A stretch of DNA of 64,000 bases from Lolium rigidum (Eukaryota > Streptophyta > Magnoliopsida > Poales > Poaceae), in NCBI RefSeq assembly GCF_022539505.1, contig NC_061513.1, positions 180,760,017 through 180,824,016 on the forward strand, read 5' to 3'. The notes beneath the pieces were generated by a model. It was not told where the DNA came from and did no database searches. It saw only the letters and a program-made list of their open reading frames with translations. Below, one piece after another: positions 20,216-31,599 of the stretch; position 1 is the first letter of the stretch, and every line of letters starts with the position of its first letter. A program made the translations under genes and the position numbers.

Positions 20216-21565
20216 TGAAAGAGCAAAGTCTAAACCCCGTGTTTTGTGTGTTTGATGACAACACTTGAGTTATCTCACCGTGTGCCTTGAGTATCATTGC
20301 TAGATTTGCAAGTGCACGGTGACCTCGCTGGACACGTCAAGATCGGAGGACTGAAGCGTAGTTATAGGTAGCCGTAGGTTTTCTCGGTTTTGTGTGTGTT
20401 CCGCGAGGTGACATGGCTGGAGAGAAAAAGGGAAGAAAACCAGTTTTAGCCAGGCCGGTACTACCGGTACCTGTAGCGGTAGTACCGCTACCCCTATAGG
20501 TACCGCCTCACGGTACCGCTCTGAGTTCTGCGCTGATTTGTCCCTCAGTACGAGTTACGATACCTCTGCGGTACTTGGAGCGGTAGTACCGCTCACGAGC
20601 GGTAGTACCGCCCATGGTACCGCCCAGGTACCGTAACTAGTTACGGCAGTACCGCTCCGGTACCGCTTTGGATCCAGTAAGGTTTGGACCCCATTGCGGT
20701 ACCTCAAGCGGTACCTCTAGCGGTAGTACCGCTCTGCGTCCACGTGGACCAGATCTGAGGAATTCGAGCTCAGAGCGGTAGTACCGCTTTCCAAAAGCGG
20801 TAGTACCGCTTAGGCAAAAACTGGACATAACGGTTGGATTTGGAGGAGCCTATTTAAGGGCTCCTTCTTCCCCAATTTGTTTTTATCTCTTCCCTCTCTC
20901 TCCTCCATTGTTGCTGAGCTTAATCCTTGAGGATCTCCCCAACCATCCAACCAATCTTGCTCAAATTTTGAGGAGTGGTGGAGGAGACCTCGATCTATAG
21001 TTCTACCAAGAGAGATTTCACCAATACTTGCTACTCCTTAGTGGATCTTGGTGTTAGGGTTCCTATTGTGGGACTTTGGAGAAAGTGCATCCATGGAGGC
21101 TAGCTTGGTGTTGTACTAGCTCCATGGATTGTTGGGAGCCTCCTTGTGGTGTGGAGCTCGCCCCAACCTTGTGAAGGAATCACCGCCTCGACCGGTGCCT
21201 TAGTGGAGAAGGGGGGCACCTTTGTGGAGCTCTCTCGAGGAAGAAGGTGAGGCCTTCCTTCGTGGTGTGGCCGTCTAGTCTCTTGTGTGAGGCTAGCACC
21301 TCCTCAACGCAGACGTACTCCCTTTTGTGGGAGAAACTGCGGGAAACAAACCTCGCCTCGTCTCTGCGCCCTCCAGTTGTCCCGCTCCTTACTCTTACTA
21401 TCTTGTGATTGTTCCTTTGCTTGTTGCACTTGTTCTAGGATCATTGTAGGATCACCAACACCACTAAAGCAATCACCTTTATCTTCCGTTGCACTAAAAT
21501 TGAAAAAGACTAAAACTTGACATAGCAACCATTCACCCCCCCTCTTGTTCGCTACGATCCATTCA
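20216..21565 (+). repeat. SIRE-like Copia 3' LTR
   Basis: Starts TGAAAGAGCAAAG after the polypurine tract. I place the end at GATCCATTCA (21565), where a C-rich run typical of this LTR end gives way to unrelated GC-rich DNA. It contains six copies of AGCGGTAGTACCGC[TC] between 20475 and 20810 and a TATA-like CCTATTTAAGG near 20850. The 5' LTR lies outside the window, so the right edge could not be checked by LTR comparison. Confidence 0.65.
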
Positions 21566-21938
21566 GCCGGCTTCCTCGATCGCTCGTCCGGCTGCACCGG
21601 CTGGCGCGCCGGCCGCCCCGGTCGCTTGGCCGGCTGCACCGGCTGCCCCGGTCGCTCGACCGGCTGCACCAGCTGCCGCGCCGGCTGACCCGGTCGCTAG
21701 GCCGGCTGCTCCGGCTGCCGCGCCGGCTGCCCCTCCTCCACGACCTCGTCCTCGACCCCTGCCGCACCCTCTGCTGCGGCTACAGCTACACCGCCCCCTC
21801 GAACCGTGTCGTTGTTGCACGCGGTCACCTTCGCCGTCCCCCGCGCGTCGATGTCCGAGGCCACCACAGCGTCGCCTCTTCGGCGCGGGTCGCACCCGTC
21901 CGCGCATGGTCTTCGTCACGCCGCTGGGTCTTCCTTGC
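21566..21938. other. GC-rich, imperfectly repeated stretch left of element D (Copia-like remains?)
   Basis: Imperfect tandem units of about 45 bp built on CCGGCTGC / CCGGTCGCT, which read Ala/Pro-rich in several frames. It would be contiguous with 28680 onward if element D were removed (CTTGC / CTCGC junction). Together with the short LTR at 29670 this suggests a degenerate Copia element, but I recognise no domain. Confidence 0.35.
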
Positions 21939-23486
21939 TGATAACGCATGAAGCACACGTCCGTTGGGAACCCCAAGAGGAAGGTGTGATGCGTACAGCA
22001 GCAAGTTTTCCCTCAGTAAGAAACCAAGGTTATCGAACCAGTAGGAGATGAAGGCCACGTGAAGGTTGTTGGTGGAGGAGTGTAGTGCGGCGCAACACCA
22101 GGGATTCCGGCGCCAACGTGGAACCTGCACAACACAACCAAAATACTTTGCCCCAACTTAACAAGTGAGGTTGTCAATCTCACCGGCTTGCCGTAAACAA
22201 AGGATTAAACGTATGGTGTGGAGAATTATGTTTGCTTGTAGAAAACAACAGAGAACAGAGATTGCAGTAGATTGTATTTCAGATGTAAAAGAATGGACCG
22301 GGGTCCACAGTTCACTAGTGGTGTCTCTCCCATAAGATAAATAGCATGTTGGGTGAACAAATTACAGTTGGGCAATTGACAAATAAAGATGCATATACAT
22401 ATCATGATGATTACTATGAGATTTAATCAGGGCATTACGACAAAGTACATAGACCGCTATCCAGACATGCATCTATGCCTAAAAAGTCCACCTTCGGGTT
22501 AGGATCCGCACCCCTTCCAGTATTAAGTTGCAAACAACAGACAATTGCATTAAGTATGGTGCGTGATGTAATCAACACAAATATCCTTAGACAAAGCATT
22601 GATGTTTTATCCCTAGTGGCAACAGCACATCCACAACCTTAGAACTTTCCGTCACTCGTCCCAGCATTCAATGGAGGCATGAACCCACTATCGAGCATAA
22701 ATACTCCCTCTTGGAGTCACAAGTATCAACTTGGCCAGAGCCTCTACTAGCAACGGAGCGCATGCAAGAACATAAACAACACATATATGATAGATTGATA
22801 ATCAACTTGACATAGTATTCAATATTGATCTTGATCATGATAGGCAGCTCACAAGATCTAACATGATAGCACAATGAGGAGAAGACAACCATCTAGCTAC
22901 TGCTATGGACCCATAGTCCAAGGATGAACTACTCACGCATCAATCCGGAGGTGGGCATGGTGATGTAGAGCCCTCCGGTGATGATTCCCCTCTCCGGCAG
23001 GGTGCCGGAGGCGATCTCCTGAATCCCCGAGATGGGATTGGCGGCGGCGGCGTCTCTGGAACTTTTTCCGTATCGTGGCTCTCGGTAATAGGGTTTTCGC
23101 GACGGAGAGTTTAAGTAGGCGGAAGGGCAGAGTCGGGGGGCGCTCGAGGGGCCCACACCATAGGGCGGCGCGGGCCCCTCCTTGGGCGCGCCGCCTTGTG
23201 GTGTCGCCACCTCGTGGCCCCACTTCGTATCTCCTTCGGTCTTCTGGAATCTCCGTGGAAAAATAAGACCCTGGGCGTTAATTTCATCCAATTCCGAGAA
23301 TATTTCCTGTGTAGGATTTCTGAAACCAAAAACAGCACAAAATAGGAACTGGCGCTTCGGCATCTCGTTAATAGGTTAGTGCCGGAAAATGCGTATAAAT
23401 GATGTAAAGTGTGTATAAAACATGTGAGTATTGTCATAAAACTAGCATGGAACATAAGAAATTATAGATACGTTTGAGACGTATCA
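21939..23486 (-). repeat. Element D 3' LTR
   Basis: 1548 bp. It is shorter than the 5' LTR mainly because about 34 bp near 22820 are missing (the 5' copy has CGGATCCCAACAAACACAAC there). Confidence 0.9.
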
Positions 23487-26097
23487 AGCATCCCCAAGCT
23501 TAGTTCCTACTTGCCCTCGAGTAGGTAAACAATAACAAGGATAATTTCTGAAGTGACATGCTGCTATCATAATCTTGATCAATACTATTGTAAAGCATAT
23601 GAGATGAATGAAGTGATTCGAAGAAATGGTAAAGACAATGATTAAACAACTGAATCATATAGCAAAGACTTTTCATGAATAGTACTTTCAAGACAAGCAT
23701 CAATAAGACTTGCATAGGAGTTAACTCATAAAGCAATAAATTCTTAGTAGAAAGTTTTGAAGCAACACAAAGGAAGATATAAGTTTCAACAGAGTTGCTT
23801 TCAACTTCAACATGTATATCTCATGGATAATTGTCAACACAAAGTAATATGATGAATGCAAATAAGCAAGTATGTAGGAATCAATGCACACAGTTGACAC
23901 AAGTGTTTGCTTCTAAGATAGAAAGAAGTAGGTAAACCGACTCAACATAAAGTAAAAGAATGGCCCTTCGCAGAGGGAAGCATGGATTACTATTTTTGTG
24001 CTAGAGCTTTTATTTTGAAAACATAGAAACAATTTTGTCAACGATAGTAATAATTCATATGTGTTATGCATAAGACATCCTATAAGTTGCAAGCCTCATG
24101 CATAGAATACCAATAGTGCTCGCACCTTGTCCTAATTAGCTTGGATTTACATGGATTATCATTGCATAACATATGTTTCAACCAAGTGTCACAAAGGGGT
24201 ACCTCTATGCCGCATGTACAAAGGTCCAAGGAGATAGATCGCATTTGATTTCTCGTTTTTGATAGATCTCAACTAAGGACATCCATACCGGGACAACATA
24301 GAAAACAGATAATGGACTCCTCTTTAATGCATAAGCATTCAACAACAGATAATATTCTCATAAGAGATTGAGGATTAATGTCCAAACTCGAAACTTCCAC
24401 CATGATTCATGGCTTTAGTTAGCGGCCAATGTTCTTCTCTAACAATATGCATACTCAAACCATTTGATCATGATAAATCGCCCTTACTTCAGACAAGACG
24501 AACATGCATAGCAACTCACATTATATTCAACAAAGGTGTAATAGTTGATGGCGTCCCCAGAAACATGGTTACCGCTCAACAAGCAACTTATAAGAAATAA
24601 GATACGTAGCAACATATTCAATACCACAATAGTTTTTAAGGCTATTTTCCCATGAGCTATGTATTGCAAAGACAAGGAATGAAATTTTAAAGGTAGCACT
24701 CAAGTAATTTACTTTGGAATGGCAGAGAAATACCACATAGTAGGTAGGTATGGTGGACACAAATGGCATAGGTTTTGGCTCAAGGATTTGGATGCACGAG
24801 AAGTATTCCCTCTCAGTACAAGGCTTTGGCTAGCAAGGTTGTTTGAAGCAAACACAAGTATGAACCGATACAACAAAACTTACATAAGAACATATTGCAA
24901 GCATTATAAGACTCTACACTGTCTTCCTTGTTGTTCAAACACTTCACCAGAAAATATCTAGACTTTAGAGAGACCAATCATGCAAACCAAATATCAACGA
25001 GCTCTATGGTAGTTCTTCATTAATAGGTGCAAAGTACATGATGCAAGAGCTTAAACATGATCTATTTGAGCACAACAATTTCCAAGTATCAAATTATTCA
25101 AGACAATATTCCAATAACCACATGAAGCATTTTCTGTTTCCAACCAAATAACAATGAACGAAGCAGTTTGAACCTTCGCCATGAACATTAAAAGTAAAGC
25201 TAAGAACACCAGTGTTCATATGAAACAGCGGAGCGTGTCTCTCTCCCACACAAAGAATGCTAGGATCCGAGTTTATTCAAACAAAAACAAAAACAAAAAC
25301 ATACAGACGCTCCAAGTAAAGCACATAAGATGTGACGGAATAAAAATATAGTTTCACTAGAGGTGACCTGATAAGTTGTCGATGAAGAAGGGGATGCCTT
25401 GGGCATCCCCAAGCTTAGATGCTTGGGTCTTCTTGAAATATGCAGGGATGAACCACGGGGGCATCCCCAAGCTTAGACTTTTCGCTCTTCTTGATCATAT
25501 TGTATCATCCTCCTCTCTTGATCCTTGAAAACTTCCTCCACACCAAACTCGAAACAAACTCATTAGAGGGTTAGTGCATAATCAAAAATTCACATATTCA
25601 GAGGTGACATAATCATTCTTAACACTTCTGGACATTACCCAAAGCTACTGAAAGTTAATGGAACAAAGAAATCCATTTAACATAGCAAAAGAGGCAATGC
25701 GAAATAAAAGGCAGAATCTGTCAAAACAAAATAGTCCGTAAAGATGAATTTTTTAGAGGCACTTAACTTGCTCAGCTGAACAAGCTCAAAACTAATGAAA
25801 GTTGCGTACATATCTGAGGATCACGCATGTAAATTGGCAGAATTTTACGAGTTTCCTACAGAGAGGTCTACTCAAATTCGTGACAGGTAGAAATCTGTTT
25901 CTCCGTAGCAATCCAAATATAGTATCAACTGTACTATTAGAGACTTTACTTGGCACAACAATGCAATAAAGTAAAGATAAGGAGAGATTGCTACAGTAGT
26001 AACAACTTCCAACAAAACAGTAAAAAAAACATACATGGGTTATCTCCCAAGAAGTGCTTTTCTTTAACGCCTTTCAGCTAGGCGCAGAAAGTGTGAA
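23487..26097 (-). mobile_element. Element D 3' untranslated internal region
   Basis: No convincing ORF over 2.6 kb. It is collinear with the corresponding regions of A and C, including the hairpin at 25390-25410 and polypurine-type copies at 23487, about 25402 and about 25461. Confidence 0.8.
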
Positions 26098-26826
26098 TCA
26101 AGTATTATCAAGAGATGAAGCATCAACATCATAATTTTCCTTACAAACACAACCTATCACAGAGGGTACCTTAGATGCTCCATTATCTAAATATTCCATA
26201 GTGGTACTAAGGGTTTTATCAATTTTAGGCTTATAATAATTCTTTGGCTTAGGCACCTTAGAGACATACATGAATTTTTGCTCCTTACCCACATAAGCTT
26301 TCTCCTTAAATTTAAGAGAAGAAAAAGTTGAACCTAAGGTTCCCATAGCTTCTTCAATTTCACCAATCCTATGGGTTTGATTATCATGGATAGCACAAGT
26401 TTCTAAAATAGCAATTCTTTCATTAATTCCTCCTAGGGATTTATCAAGTTTATCAGTGTTATCAAGTAATATTCCCATTTTAGTCTCAATACTTGGAAGA
26501 TTTTTCTCTATGGCTTCCAACTTTTTCATGACATCTTCAAGAGAGATTTCAATTTTAGCTTCGTTAACAGGTGGTATTCCAACTAGACTCTCAATGATGC
26601 AACTAGCTTCTAAAGCAGGAGTGCCTAGGAAATTACCTCTCGCAAGAGTATCAAGAACATACCTATTCCAGCTAGAGATACTAACATAAAAGTTCCTAAG
26701 TAGGATAATAGTGGAGTGTTTCTTAGTGCACCTATGATGAGCATCACTAATTCTATACCAAGCATCTTTAAAACATTCTCCCCCTTGTTGCTTAAACGAA
26801 CGAACTTCAACTTCAGGATTACTCAT
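26098..26826 (-). CDS. Element D gag-like fragment, 242 aa
   Basis: ATG at 26826 (MSNPEVEVRSF), stop at 26098. Residues about 10-85 (GGECFKDAWYRISDAHH, STIILLRNFYVSISSWNRYVLDTLA, GNFLGTPALEA) correspond to the C-terminal half of the Athila-type gag capsid region, which normally reads ...TFKEAWER..., ...LLQTFYNGL... and ...GGSLMNKTPEEA. It is followed by a helical, probably coiled-coil stretch with many KLEAIEKN / ETKMGILLDN-type repeats (about 95-165) and a basic Lys/Tyr-rich region. The tail NYDVDASS also ends the protease ORF of element C, so the C-terminus is shared. The N-terminal half of gag, protease and pol are missing; the ORF has no internal stop. Confidence 0.75.
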   Translation of the reverse strand: MSNPEVEVRSFKQQGGECFKDAWYRISDAHHRCTKKHSTIILLRNFYVSISSWNRYVLDTLARGNFLGTPALEASCIIESLVGIPPVNEAKIEISLEDVMKKLEAIEKNLPSIETKMGILLDNTDKLDKSLGGINERIAILETCAIHDNQTHRIGEIEEAMGTLGSTFSSLKFKEKAYVGKEQKFMYVSKVPKPKNYYKPKIDKTLSTTMEYLDNGASKVPSVIGCVCKENYDVDASSLDNT

Positions 26827-27068
26827 TTTTAGCAATAGTAAATAAAGCAAACTAAATAAAGTAGAGTAAGTGCAAGTAACTAATTTTTTTGGTGTTTTTA
26901 ATATAGAGAACGCAAACAAGACAGTAAATAAAGTAATGCAAGTAACTAATTTTTTGTGTTTTTGATATAGAGAAAGCAAACAAAATAGAAAAAAAATAAA
27001 GTGAAGCAAGACAATAACAAAGTAAAGAGATTGGATGTGAGAGACTCCCCTTGCAGCGTGTCTTGATC

Positions 27069-27086
27069 TCCCCGGCAACGGCGCCA
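27069..27086 (-). promoter_or_regulatory. Element D primer-binding site (tRNA-Asp type)
   Basis: The minus strand reads TGGCGCCGTTGCCGGGGA, complementary to the 3' end of plant tRNA-Asp, just inside the 5' LTR (27098). Confidence 0.88.
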
Positions 27087-27097
27087 GAAAAAGAGCT

Positions 27098-28679
27098 TGA
27101 TAACGCGTGAAGCACACGTCCGTTGGGAACCCCAAGAGGAAGGTGTGATGCGTACAGCAGCAAGTTTTCCCTCAGTAAGAAACCAAGGTTATCGAACCAG
27201 TAGGAGATGAAGGCCACGTGAAGGTTGTTGGTGGAGGAGTGTAGTGCGGCGCAACACCAGGGATTCCGGCGCCAACGTGGAACCTGCACAACACAACCAA
27301 AATACTTTGCCCCAACTTAACAGTGAGGTTGTCAATCTCACCGGCTTGCTGTAAACAAAGGATTAAACGTATGGTGTGGAGAATGATGTTTGCTTGTAGA
27401 AAACAACAGAGAACAGAGATTGCGATAGATTGTATTTCAGATGTAAAAGAATGGACCGGGGTCCATAGTTCACTAGTGGTGTCTCTCCCATAAGATAAAT
27501 AGCATATTGGGTGAACAAATTACAGTTGGGCAATTGACAAATAGAGATGCATACACATATCATGATGATTACTATGAGATTTAATCAGGGCATTATGACA
27601 AAGTACATAGACCGCTATCCAGCATGCATCTATGCCTAAAAAGTCCACCTTCGGGTTGGCATCCGCACCCCTTCCAAGTATTAAGTTGCAAACAACAGAC
27701 AATTGCATTAAGTATGGTGCGTAATGTAATCAACACAAATATCCTTAGACAAAGCATTGATGTTTTATCCCTAGTGGCAACAAGCACATCCACAACCTTA
27801 GAACTTTCTGTCACTGTCCCAGATTCAATGGAGGCATGAACCCACTATCGAGCATAAATACTCCTTCTTGGAGTCACAAGTATCAACTTGGCCAGAGCCT
27901 CTACTAGCAACGGAGAGCATGCAAGAACATAACAACACATATATGATAGATTGATAATCAACTTGACATAGTATTTAATATTCATCGGATCCCAACAAAC
28001 ACAACATGTAGCATTACAAATAGATGATCTTGATCATGATAGGTAGCTCACAAGATCTAACATGATAGCACAATGAGGAGAAGACAACCATCTAGCTACT
28101 GCTATGGACCCATAGTCCAAGGATGAACTACTCACGCATCAATCCGGAGGCGGACATGGTGATGTAGAGCCCTCCGGTGATGATTCCCCTCTCCGACAGG
28201 GTGCCGGAGGCGATCTCCTGAATCCCCCGAGATGGGATTGGCAGTGGCGGCGTCTCTGGAACTTTTTCCGTATCGTGGCTCTCGGTAATAGGGTTTTCGC
28301 GACGGAGAGTTTAAGTAGGCGGAAGGGCAGAGTCGGGGGCGCTCGAGGGGCCCACACCATAGGGCGGCGCGGGCCCCTCCTTGGCCACGCCGCCTTGTGG
28401 TGTCGCCACCTCGTGGCCCCACTTCGTATCTCCTTCGGTCTTCTGGAATCTCCGTGGAAAAATAAGACCCTGGGCGTTAATTTCGTCCAATTCCGAGAAT
28501 ATTTCCGGTGTAGGATTTCTGAAACCAAAATCAGCACAAAACAGGAACTGGCGCTTCGGCATCTCGTTAATAGGTTAGTGCCGGAAAATACGTATAAATG
28601 ATGTAAAGTGTGTATAAAACATGTGAGTATTGTCATAAAACTAGCATGGAACATAAATAGATACGTTTGAGACATATCA
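27098..28679 (-). repeat. Element D 5' LTR
   Basis: 1582 bp on the minus strand, starting TGATATGTCTCAAACG at 28679 and ending CACGCGTTATCA at 27098. Confidence 0.9.
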
Positions 28680-29669
28680 CTCGCCTACTTCGTGTACCGT
28701 CGCCGCGCCCCCACCCCAGGTCGCCGCTGGGCTCGCCAACCACTTCAGGTCGCGCTGGGCTCGCCGACCACCGCAACGCCCGTCTAGGCGTCCAGCATGA
28801 ACACCCCTGGTCACCGCTGGGTTAGCCGCCTTCTGCGTCTCCAACCGTCTCGACTTCGTCGCCCGTGCCATCGCCTCGTCCCCGTCTACACCACCTGCTA
28901 CTCTACTCTGAGAACCGCGGGCAGCGTCGGCATCTCTCCATCGATCTGCGACCACGACGCTTCCGGAGGCCTCCTCTTCTAGTCCCTCTGACACGGCGAC
29001 AAGTTCATGATGGTCCCTGCCCCTCGCATGCCCGGTACTAGCAACACCGGAAGTGCCTTCGTCCCCGACACGTTCCCGAGTCTGGCAAACTCGCGCCGGA
29101 CGTCTCGTCTTCATCGGCTTCGACAACGTCTTCTTTGGCATCGCCTCTACGACTGCCTCGACCGCGTCACCGACTTCTTCTATGTGTACTCGGTTCTGGC
29201 AAAACCGAAGTATGCCTTCGTCCCCGACGTGCGCCTGGTTCTGGCAAAACTAGGGCCGCACCTCGTCCTCGACGGCTCGGACTGCATCGACTTCGGCATC
29301 GACAACCTCCACGTCTGCCTCGATGCGTCTCCGTCACTCTCCTCGCGCACTACGCGCTTGCGGCTACATCGACACCGGCACCCGCCCACGACATCGACCA
29401 CGGCACCCCCTTCGCGCGGCTCCCTCGACCAAGGTTGCAGCACCCACGCTCTCGGCTACCTCGACATCGGCATAAAGGGCTACCACCTCGCTTGCGCCTC
29501 ACCAGCCTCCTCTCCGGTCCAAGCATCCGCGACGCAACTCCGTCCACGACGCTCCCGCTACGACTGCGGGGGAGTGTCAGCCTTCTGGGGTCCACTTCGG
29601 TTTATCTCCAGTCTGACCGTCCGCGACGCTACTGTTGTTCACGTCACTACCGCTACGACTGTGGGGGAG
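28680..29669 (+). other. GC-rich remains of a Copia-type element upstream of a short LTR
   Basis: No conserved pol motif found. It has imperfect internal repeats such as GCCTTCGTCCCCGAC...TCTGGCAAA (near 29058, 29213) and two copies of CGCTACGACTG[CT]GGGGGAGTGT at about 29559 and 29648. The second directly abuts an LTR, as a Copia polypurine tract would. Confidence 0.4.
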
Positions 29670-29835
29670 TGTTAGAGATATATTTGGTATACGTACAGTT
29701 TAGGTAGTCTAGGATAGAGATAAATCTTGTGTCTTGTCTTGCACTCCAAAATGATCCCCGTACGCCTATATATACTCGCCCATGAGGCTCAATAATACAT
29801 CCAACATATTCCGCATATCCCTCTATCCTTCTACA
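29670..29835 (+). repeat. Short Copia-type 3' LTR (about 166 bp)
   Basis: Begins TGTTAGAGATATATTTGG right after GTGGGGGAG, contains a TATATATA-type box at about 29766, and ends CCTTCTACA. The small size and sequence resemble LTRs of small Copia families. The partner 5' LTR is not in the window, so the edges rest on the polypurine tract and TG...CA only. Confidence 0.6.
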
Positions 29836-29925
29836 TTTATGCCATTAGGGCATGATGTTGTTACGGAGGCTGGGTGTAATTGGTATCTACACGATATTAA
29901 TATATGCTCTTTATCGAAAAATGTA
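29836..29925 (+). mobile_element. 5'-truncated retroposon tail
   Basis: About 85 bp ending CTTTATCGAAAAA, nearly identical to the 3' ends of the retroposons at 31600-32650 (plus) and 59262-60718 (minus), including AGGCTGGGTGTAATTGGTATC-like and ATATTAATAT blocks. Only the tail is present, as expected for a 5'-truncated target-primed insertion. Confidence 0.65.
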
Positions 29926-30287
29926 GGAATAGGATATGAGAAGGCTCGAGATCGAGAGTATAGTGGTATAGTTGTACTCCGTAGTATATTCAACAAATTA
30001 TTTCCTTGTACTATCACTTTTATCAAAGAAAATAAAAAGGTAGAATAGAACAAGAGATGGCTCGAGATTGAGAGGGATCATAGAGTAGTATATTCAACAA
30101 AGTCTTTCTCTGTATATCACTTTGTAACTTGGTATACAACAAGATCATCTTCTTCGTATCCTTTTTCCGCAGCAAGAACACATATATACACATACAGGCT
30201 CTGTGATAGTGTGTTGTATGTAGGCATATCAAGGCTGTTGTGGACATCATGTAGAGTAAAAAAAAGGCTGGTGTGGAGATGATCGGA
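29926..30287. other. Flank of the HIPP gene with an imperfect direct duplication
   Basis: About 29938-30020 and 30056-30125 are related: GGCTCGAGAT[CT]GAGAG, GTAGTATATTCAACAAA and a TATCACTTT block recur in the same order. No ORF. This is the 3' side of the HIPP gene, so part may be its 3' UTR. Confidence 0.4.
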
Positions 30288-31023
30288 TCACATGATGGTG
30301 CAGGCGTTGACGTCGTCGTCGTTGAACATGTTCATGTACTGGACCTCTGGCGCCCCGGGGGCGGCCATGGCCTGCGGCGCGCTCCGGATGAAGCCCGCCG
30401 GTGCCTTCTTGTCGTAGGCGCCGCCGACGTAGGGGTAGGTGGCCATGGTGTAGGGCACGTACGGCCACATCTCTGCCGCCTTCCCCGTGCTCTTAACCTT
30501 CTCCAGCACCTTGCGCGGCTCCACGTACCCCGTCACCGTCACCTTGCTCATCTTCGGGTTCACGGCCACGCTCGTCACACCTGTACCGCCCACAGAGGCG
30601 ACGGTTGTACGTTCATGGTCGTTCAATCAATTTTTACAGGAAAATTCTATCCAAGAGAATTCGATTGCAAGATCATCTCAGTACCGCTGATCGATTTGAC
30701 GGCGTTCTTGACCCTCCTCTCGCAGCCCTCGCAGTCCATCTTCACCTTGATGTTCACCGTCTGCACACCAAAAATCCAGTTATATACATAGCAGCTCAAC
30801 AAAATGGCCAGAAAAAACCCAATATAGATCTCTCTGCACAAGATCGATAATACTTCAACTGAAACTGTTTCCCAAGATATAAAGGAAAAATATGTGAGAG
30901 CTCGATCATGTGCCCTTGGAATTCCACAAACCTCACCTGCTGTGGCCGCTTCTTCCTGAGCTTGAGGGATTCCCTAGTCTCCGTCATGCTGCACAAATCA
31001 GCGAGGTGATCCAAGGCGCCCAT
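30288..31023 (-). CDS. Heavy-metal-associated isoprenylated plant protein (HIPP), three exons, 151 aa
   Basis: CDS exons on the minus strand: 31023-30937, 30760-30685 and 30580-30288; both introns (176 and 104 bp) are GT-AG. The protein begins MGALDHLADLCSM, has an HMA fold starting TVNIKVKMDCEGCERRV with the metal-binding M-x-C-x-x-C (residues about 37-42), continues KMSKVTVTGYV and KVLEKVKSTGKAAEMWPYVPY, and ends CTIM, a CaaX prenylation signal. Length, N-terminus and YDKKAP motif match the HIPP26 type. HIPPs bind metals such as Cd, Cu or Zn through the two cysteines and are membrane- or nucleus-associated after farnesylation, with roles in metal and stress responses. All splice sites and key residues are intact, so it is probably functional. 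It is the only host gene I can support here. Confidence 0.93.
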
Positions 31024-31145
31024 GATCTCACACAGCTAGCTGCTTTTGCTTCGACCAAAGGATTACTTGTGGCGGTTTGGGGTTTGGAGTGCGAGGCCAA
31101 GTGTTCTTGTTGGGTATAGCACCGTGGGTGAAGGAAAAGGGTCAC

Positions 31146-31154
31146 ATATATATA
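31146..31154 (-). promoter_or_regulatory. Candidate TATA box of the HIPP gene
   Basis: An ATATATATA run about 125 bp upstream of the ATG at 31023 on the minus strand. It would give a 5' UTR of roughly 90-100 bp. It is the only TATA-like run close to the start. Confidence 0.45.
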
Positions 31155-31425
31155 CATGTACAGAGGGACAAAGAAAAGGAAGAGATCAGGTGATGCTGCG
31201 TCTTACTATTTCGCTCGCTGGCTGATTCTGTATGGTTAGGGTGAATGCCCAAGCCCACACTGATGCTTCTAGGTTACTTGCAGGACTAGCGATTAAACAA
31301 CTGAGCTTTCGGATTTAATGAGTGAGTTGGACGATCATCCTGCTCAAGGATGGACCATTCCCTGCTTCACAGGCTAGCTGTTTTCATGGGCTGGTCGGTC
31401 GATGCGGTGGATGAATTGCACAAAT

Positions 31426-31462
31426 AATTGTTAGTCTCAAAAAAAAAAAAAATTGTTAGTCT
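31426..31462 (+). repeat. Tail-only retroposon scar (poly-A between direct repeats)
   Basis: AATTGTTAGTCT occurs at 31426-31437 and 31451-31462 with only C plus an A-run between. This is the pattern of a target-site duplication around a retroposon truncated to its tail. Confidence 0.6.
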
Positions 31463-31599
31463 TTTCGGTTCACAGTCACGGAGAGATTCGTTTTGGTCGA
31501 CTAGGGCACAACTGAAACTGTTTAGTGACGGCTCCCCGGGATATTTTCAACAAATAATTTTCTAACAATTTGATTTTTTAGGGTCTTGCTTCAGTCTCC

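Larger units (their letters stand above)
21939..28679 (-). mobile_element. Element D: complete non-autonomous Ty3/Gypsy element, 6.7 kb
   Basis: Minus-strand element with LTRs at 21939-23486 (3') and 27098-28679 (5'), a primer site at 27069-27086, a border polypurine-type motif at 23487-23502, and flanks CTTGC / CTCGC (5-bp target duplication with one mismatch). It encodes only a gag fragment. The first part of its LTR matches that of A and C; the rest matches C. Confidence 0.9.
31024..31599 (-). promoter_or_regulatory. HIPP upstream region
   Basis: No ORF on either strand. It holds the TATA candidate and, at 31426-31462, a 12-bp direct repeat flanking a C(A)12 tract that looks like a retroposon scar about 400 bp from the gene start. 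Confidence 0.45.

Noticed and set aside
20455..20815. CRISPR-like array of short repeats
   Set aside because: Unit spacing is irregular, spacers are not uniform and the units lie inside a Copia LTR of a eukaryotic genome.
21304..21976. Arg/Gly/Ala-rich ORFs around the Copia LTR end
   Set aside because: They are products of GC-rich imperfect repeats, open in several frames at once, with no conserved domain.
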